This document shows positions 52,717-57,408 of a stretch of DNA of 57,408 nucleotides, piece after piece. Every line of letters begins with the position of its first letter. Within the stretch, counting starts at the first letter, position 1. The DNA is from Candidatus Obscuribacterium magneticum. GTDB taxonomy: Bacteria; Elusimicrobiota; Elusimicrobia; F11. The stretch covers positions 1-57,408 of the forward strand of contig JAJAPZ010000012.1 of NCBI GenBank assembly GCA_020523905.1, given 5' to 3'. Made by a program: the position numbers and the translations under genes. Below the pieces are notes generated by a model. That model did no database searches. It had not been told where the DNA came from and worked only from the letters and a program-made list of their open reading frames with translations.

Positions 52717-53817
52717 CTAAAGAATAACCAAGTTGTCCCGGTGGATCACCTCTTGAGCGGCGGAGCGGCCGAGAAGCGAAGCGATCTCACTCGAATGGTG
52801 CCCCTTGATGATGGCGATGTCCTGCGAGGAAAAATTCACGAGCCCCCGGGCCACCTCCATCCCTTTGAAGGATTTGATCCCGACCGAATCCCCCTCGGCG
52901 AAGGGTCCCTGAACCTTCTTGATGCCGGAGGGTAATAGGCTCCGCCTCTCCTCCACCACCGCCTTCAGGGCGCCGTCGTCAATCACCAGGGCGCCCTTCG
53001 TCTTCTTGCCGAAGGCAATCCACGCATGGCGGGCCTCAAATTTCGTCGGCCGGGGCACAAACCGTGTCCCGGCGCCCGGCCGGCCCGCCAAAATATTTTT
53101 GACGGCGTCCGGTTCATGGCCGGAGGCGATCCAAACCTCGATGCCGGCGGCGGTCGCCATCTTGGCGGCGGCCAGCTTCGTCGTCATCCCGCCCACCGTC
53201 ATCTTCGAGGCCTTGGCGCCGACGACCGTTCTCTCCAACTCCGGCGTCACGCGCTCGACCACCGGAATGATTTTCGTTGTCAGCCGTCCCTCTCCGTCCA
53301 GCTCAAGCAAACCCTGAACATCAGAGAGAATGATCAACTTGTCCGCTTCCACTTTGGTCGCGACCAATGCCGACAGGGAATCGTTGTCGCCGAACTGGAT
53401 TTCGTCCGTGGAGACGCAATCGTTCTCATTGATGATGGGAATGGTTTTAAGGAAGAGGAGTTTGAGAATCGTGTTCCGGACGTTCAGATACCGCTGCCGG
53501 TTCATGAAGTCCTCCCGCGTCAGGAGCACCTGCGCCGGAATGATCTGGAATGAGGAGAGCGCTTTTTGGTAGGCGTTCATCAGGGCCGCCTGGCCGACGG
53601 CGGCGGCCGCCTGCTTCAAGCGCAGGTCGACCGGCTTTTCTTTCCACGCGAATTGAGCCACGCCGGCCGCGATCGCACCCGAGGTCACAACGAGGACTTC
53701 ATGCCCCTCCTTATGAAGGGCGGCCAACTGGGAGGCGAAACGATTGAGGGAGGAGGGATCGAGCCGCCCGTCGGGCGCGGAGAGAACCGACGAGCCGATT
53801 TTCAGGACCAGTCTCAT
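52717..53817 (-). CDS. proB: Glutamate 5-kinase
   Basis: 366 residues; catalyses ATP-dependent phosphorylation of glutamate, the first step of proline synthesis. The amino-acid kinase fold shows LKIGSSVLS, VTSGAIAAGV, INENDCVST and GDNDSLSALVATKVEADKLIILSDVQGL; a C-terminal PUA domain ends the protein (about residues 275-355). Start ATG 53817 without a strong Shine-Dalgarno. Its position after obg matches the frequent obg-proB-proA order, but proA is not next here. Confidence 0.96.
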   Translation of the reverse strand: MRLVLKIGSSVLSAPDGRLDPSSLNRFASQLAALHKEGHEVLVVTSGAIAAGVAQFAWKEKPVDLRLKQAAAAVGQAALMNAYQKALSSFQIIPAQVLLTREDFMNRQRYLNVRNTILKLLFLKTIPIINENDCVSTDEIQFGDNDSLSALVATKVEADKLIILSDVQGLLELDGEGRLTTKIIPVVERVTPELERTVVGAKASKMTVGGMTTKLAAAKMATAAGIEVWIASGHEPDAVKNILAGRPGAGTRFVPRPTKFEARHAWIAFGKKTKGALVIDDGALKAVVEERRSLLPSGIKKVQGPFAEGDSVGIKSFKGMEVARGLVNFSSQDIAIIKGHHSSEIASLLGRSAAQEVIHRDNLVIL

Positions 53818-53886
53818 GAAGCGTCAATAATACTTAAACGACCCGAAAATGTCATGGCGGGCACAGCTTTCCGAACGCCGTCAACT

Positions 53887-53997
53887 CCGCGAAAACGGGA
53901 TCCCCGTTTTCGCGGCTGAGTCATAATGTCGTCACCCCTGCGAAAGCAGAAATACAGGCCGGTGTTCACGGCCTGTATTTCTGCTTTCGCAGGGGTG
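53887..53997. repeat. Two palindromic repeats between obg and proB
   Basis: A short inverted repeat CGCGAAAACGGGATCCCCGT... (53887-53915) is followed by a family-1-like copy with arms CCCCTGCGAAAGCAGAAATA around GCCGGTGTTCACGGC (53930-53997). They fill most of the 207-bp gap; no other feature was found there. Confidence 0.8.
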
Positions 53998-54024
53998 TTG
54001 GCTCGATCAGCGATGGTGAATCCG

Positions 54025-55365
<1,341 letters not shown>

Positions 55366-55412
55366 TTACTTTTAACTTGTCAAAATGTGTACTATTCTCG
55401 ACGGAGGATTAA
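55366..55412 (+). promoter_or_regulatory. Candidate promoter and RBS of the hicB gene
   Basis: TTACTT (55366-55371) and TACTAT (55390-55395), spaced 18 bp, precede GGAGG about 8 nt before ATG 55416. The RBS is clear; the promoter is moderate. Confidence 0.4.
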
Positions 55413-55415
55413 TTC

Positions 55416-55634
55416 ATGAAATGGACGGCCGTATTTCAGAAAGTTCCCCAAGGCTACACCGCATTCATTGAAGAGTTGCCGGGCGCCAACACCCAGGGAG
55501 CGACGCTAAAAGAAGCTCAAGAAAATCTTGATGAGGCGGTTCAGCTTGTTCTTGAGGCCAACCGCACGCTGGCCGAAGAACTGATACAAGACAAACACGT
55601 CATTCGTAAACCCTTCCAACTCCGCGCCGCATGA
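55416..55634 (+). CDS. hicB: HicB-type antitoxin
   Basis: 72 residues with the partial RNase-H fold of HicB antitoxins: WTAVFQKVPQGYTAFIEELPGANTQG and TLKEAQENLDEAVQLVLEAN (shown as key segments). No C-terminal DNA-binding domain is obvious. It overlaps a broken hicA by 4 nt, in hicB-hicA order, so it may now be an orphan antitoxin. Confidence 0.85.
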   Translation: MKWTAVFQKVPQGYTAFIEELPGANTQGATLKEAQENLDEAVQLVLEANRTLAEELIQDKHVIRKPFQLRAA

Positions 55635-55754
55635 AACGGGCCGATCTCATTCGCCACCTTCGGCAACATGATGTGATTTACTGAGAGAAGGTGAGAAGCA
55701 CAGTTGTTGAACGTGCCGTTGTGCAACTTGCAAGAACGGCACCTACCTACGTTA
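55631..55754 (+). pseudogene. hicA: Degraded HicA toxin gene
   Basis: ATG 55631 starts MKRADLIRHLRQHD, a typical HicA beginning, but stops after 17 codons. One base out of frame the sequence continues as CDLLREGEKHS, the next conserved HicA stretch, and then meets another stop where Trp-Trp is usual. A one-base deletion near 55680 plus later substitutions inactivate it. An inverted repeat (GTGCCGTT...AACGGCAC, about 55709-55739) occupies the tail. Confidence 0.75.
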
Positions 55755-55979
55755 AGCAGCCAACGCCCTTAAAACGGGTTGGGGTAACTGTATGGCAATG
55801 AAACAAGCGGAAGGATAAAGATAGGACTGCCGGGATTCGTCCTTAATCCGGATCAACCCACGCTCCTCAGCCACCCGGTCAGAGACGACGGCATAGATTT
55901 TTCTTTTCTCAAGAGAAACCTCATACCCTTCATTGTTTACACAAACCACGTAGTGCTTATATGGACTTAATCTTTTCAT
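55752..55979 (-). CDS. Small hypothetical protein, second gene of an unrecognised pair
   Basis: 75 residues (KRLSPYKHYVVCVNNEGYEVSLEKRKIYAVVSDRVAEERG...), a compact beta/alpha protein without membrane segments. It starts 3 nt after the stop of the neighbouring 78-residue gene. The pair looks like mobile accessory genes found near toxin-antitoxin loci; I recognise no defined function. Confidence 0.65.
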   Translation of the reverse strand: MKRLSPYKHYVVCVNNEGYEVSLEKRKIYAVVSDRVAEERGLIRIKDESRQSYLYPSACFIAIQLPQPVLRALAA

Positions 55980-55982
55980 AAA

Positions 55983-56219
55983 TTATTTCTCCATAATTTT
56001 CTTTATTTTAAATTCTCTTTTCCCGATTCCGTGAGCTTCATACCAGTGGATTTCAGCTCTGCACAACTCTCCATCGGGGAGCTCTACGACCGCAATCCCC
56101 TTCAGTTTTCTCCAACGTCCAGGACCGTAGATTTTTCTCAATCGAGGGAGTTCTCTGATCGATCCTCCCACCGCAATGGTTCGGAGGTCGTTTATCTCCC
56201 CAATGATTTTGAACCACAT
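55983..56219 (-). CDS. Small hypothetical protein, first gene of an unrecognised pair
   Basis: 78 residues, basic and aromatic (WFKIIGEINDLRTIAVGGSIRELPRL; C-terminal KREFKIKKI). Beta-rich with a conserved-looking PDGELCRAEIHWYE segment. Placed directly before the 75-residue gene with a 3-nt gap, which implies co-expression. Toxin-antitoxin function is only suggested by location. Confidence 0.65.
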   Translation of the reverse strand: MWFKIIGEINDLRTIAVGGSIRELPRLRKIYGPGRWRKLKGIAVVELPDGELCRAEIHWYEAHGIGKREFKIKKIMEK

Positions 56220-56351
56220 GGCAAGATTCTAGGGGAATAAACTTTCCCCTGCAACTAAAAGAATGGAACACTAATACGGTTCAACGTATGAGGCTGAATT
56301 GCCCGCCGCAGGCGGGACGGTTCCAGCCGATGGTTGGCCCTAAAAATAGTT

Positions 56352-56579
56352 TTAGTGAGCGTGTGCTGATTGAATTTTGGCGAGTCTCATCAAGGAGCGC
56401 AGAGTTTGGTTGACGGAATCGTCATCCGAAAACACTCTTGCGACATCGGGTTCCAAGCGAACAAGGTTCGTGCCAGCATGGTAGCGAGACGCATATTTCC
56501 CCCGCACAGCCCCTCTCATCCCAAAAAAGTCATATTCAGGACGAAGATCGCCATGATTCAATTTATTTTTCTTCTTCAT
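56352..56579 (-). CDS. BrnA-type / conserved antitoxin-like protein
   Basis: 75 residues from ATG 56579, which has GGAG 5 nt upstream and lies within the end of the BrnT-like gene. It has the pattern LRPEYDFFGMRGAVRGKYASRY...GTNLVRLEPDVARVF...VNQTLRSLMRLA seen in antitoxins paired with BrnT-like toxins (ribbon-helix-helix-like C-terminus). The matching toxin is truncated here. Confidence 0.7.
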   Translation of the reverse strand: MKKKNKLNHGDLRPEYDFFGMRGAVRGKYASRYHAGTNLVRLEPDVARVFSDDDSVNQTLRSLMRLAKIQSAHAH

Positions 56580-56757
56580 AAAATCTCCGCTCGTGACGTG
56601 TTGCTCGGCGCACACTGATGATTCTAATCTTGCCCAGACGATCCGCGTGTGACACGACTAAAACCTTATTTTGATTGGAAAGCCCAATAGTGATAAATCG
56701 GCTTTCTCCATATGAATGGTCAGGGTCGTGAAAAGAAGTAGCCCGCGGCACCGCCAA
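56563..56757 (-). pseudogene. 5'-truncated BrnT-like toxin
   Basis: The C-terminal half of a BrnT ribonuclease is intact: FHDPDHSYGESRFITIGLS, KVLVVSHADR, KIRIISVRRATRHERRFYEEE. The expected N-terminal WDxxKxxxNxxKHGVSF half is missing in all frames in the 65 bp up to the hicA stop at 56822. The only start is TTG 56757. It probably is inactive. Confidence 0.65.
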
Positions 56758-56821
56758 CTGAAGAAACTACATCGCAAACCGAACGAAGGCCGACGGGCTC
56801 ACTGATTGGTTATAGCGCAAA

Positions 56822-57055
56822 TTAAACCTCTCGACGAAGATCTTCAAATTCATCGGGATTAACTTCAATGTCTCTAAGTATTGTACGGATCAATCCGCGC
56901 CCTAAATCCTCCCCACGATGAATGGGAACTACAGTGGCTCGGCCATCCGGGTGCCGGAAATAGGCATGGCTTCCTTTCTGGCGAATCAATAAAAAACCCA
57001 GATGCCTGAGGATCCTGGACATCTGGGTTGATGAAACAATCGAGAGCTTGGTCAT
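56822..57055 (-). CDS. hicA: HicA-type mRNA interferase toxin
   Basis: 77 residues with the dsRBD-like HicA fold: KLSIVSSTQMSRILRHLGF, the catalytic-His motif RQKGSHAYFRHPDGR, and VVPIHRGEDLGRGLIRTILRDIEV. Length is complete. It overlaps hicB by 4 nt (ATGA) and is translated after it. It would cleave mRNA when HicB is degraded. Confidence 0.92.
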   Translation of the reverse strand: MTKLSIVSSTQMSRILRHLGFLLIRQKGSHAYFRHPDGRATVVPIHRGEDLGRGLIRTILRDIEVNPDEFEDLRREV

Positions 57056-57276
57056 TGATAGGCGACTTCGAGCTGATGAACCCCCACGAATCGGTTCTGA
57101 GGAACCTGCCCTTTTTCAACGGCAAGACAAAGCTGAATAGCGTCCTTTATTCGTTTCTCAAGTTGAGGAAGCGTTTTGGCCTGCGTATGACACCCTTTTA
57201 GGTCCGGAACAATACCGACAAACCATCCATCCTCGTCTTGTTCGATAATCATTGGGAATCGAAACTTCTTTTTCAT
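57052..57276 (-). CDS. hicB: HicB-type antitoxin of the intact pair
   Basis: 74 residues from ATG 57276, which has GGAGG 5 nt upstream; a longer frame from 57333 lacks an RBS. The sequence KKFRFPMIIEQDEDGWFVGIVPDLKGCHTQAKTL with IKDAIQLCLA is the HicB partial RNase-H fold. Order hicB-hicA, translationally coupled. The remaining 57277-57408 shows no gene. Confidence 0.9.
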   Translation of the reverse strand: MKKKFRFPMIIEQDEDGWFVGIVPDLKGCHTQAKTLPQLEKRIKDAIQLCLAVEKGQVPQNRFVGVHQLEVAYQ

Positions 57277-57408
57277 ATCAACCTCCAACGACAATTTACC
57301 ACACCTTGGCCCCGTCGGCAATCCACATTTCAAGAGGGCGATTTTGCGCTATCAACGAATGGAGCTAAGCTGCACACCCCGCAACGCCGACATGTTTTTC
57401 AAGTTCAC

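Noticed and set aside
3541..53997. Spaced palindromic repeats as a CRISPR array
   Set aside because: Copies are kilobases apart, in both genes and gaps, with variable arms and no regular spacers.

Overview
The window (about 57 kb, GC-rich) looks like part of a bacterial chromosome from an uncultivated Gram-negative lineage. Giant exported multidomain proteins (one of about 5,970 residues, one of 3,113, one running off the left edge), a PorV/PorQ-type outer-membrane protein, a B12-dependent ribonucleotide reductase and many short palindromic repeats that stay open when they fall inside genes together suggest Omnitrophota or a relative. That placement is inference; no rRNA or other decisive marker is present and I see no tRNA gene.

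Layout. (1) 1-23.3 kb, minus strand: two giant paralogues, A (1-5154, C-terminus outside the window) and B (5317-23235). (2) 23.3-27.1 kb, minus: nrdJ. (3) 27.3-36.7 kb, plus: a tightly packed run with mostly 4-base overlaps: M23 peptidase, subtilase, PorV-like protein, an anchored unknown protein, ZIP transporter, dnaX, recR and a HEAT-repeat protein. (4) 36.8-49.0 kb, minus: a small unknown gene, a TPR protein (C) and a third giant gene (D, 39644-48985). (5) 49.2-55.3 kb, minus: ychF, a DUF2723-like membrane glycosyltransferase with TPRs, proB, obg. (6) 55.4-57.3 kb: an accessory island of small toxin-antitoxin-type genes: hicB plus a broken hicA, an unrecognised pair, a BrnT-like remnant with an intact antitoxin-like gene, and an intact hicBA pair.

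The most striking signal is that A, B, C and D are each preceded by the same regulatory architecture: three or four half-sites at exactly 11-bp spacing, ending about 10 bp before a candidate -10 element. This is the geometry of Pho-box-type (PhoB/PhoP, OmpR-family) activator promoters. A, B and D also share an N-terminal exported domain with the signature D-[VI]-H-x5-Q ... E-G ... G-G-F-H, reminiscent of the TraB/Tiki/ChaN-EreA fold. D then carries, in order, segments resembling shikimate dehydrogenase, GHMP sugar kinase, UDP-sugar pyrophosphorylase and nucleoside diphosphate kinase; B carries a CPBP-protease-like membrane segment and a GT2-like glycosyltransferase core between membrane helices. 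A reasonable hypothesis is a co-regulated set of giant envelope proteins involved in making or handling a surface glycan, with TPR protein C as an accessory or regulator.

Two palindromic repeat families pepper the region. Family 1 (GCGAAAGC-type arms) occurs between genes, within the giant genes, and repeatedly between the start codon and the signal peptide of exported proteins. Family 2 (AGGGGTC...GACCCCT) includes two copies with compensatory base changes that keep the hairpin, and versions that look like intrinsic terminators.
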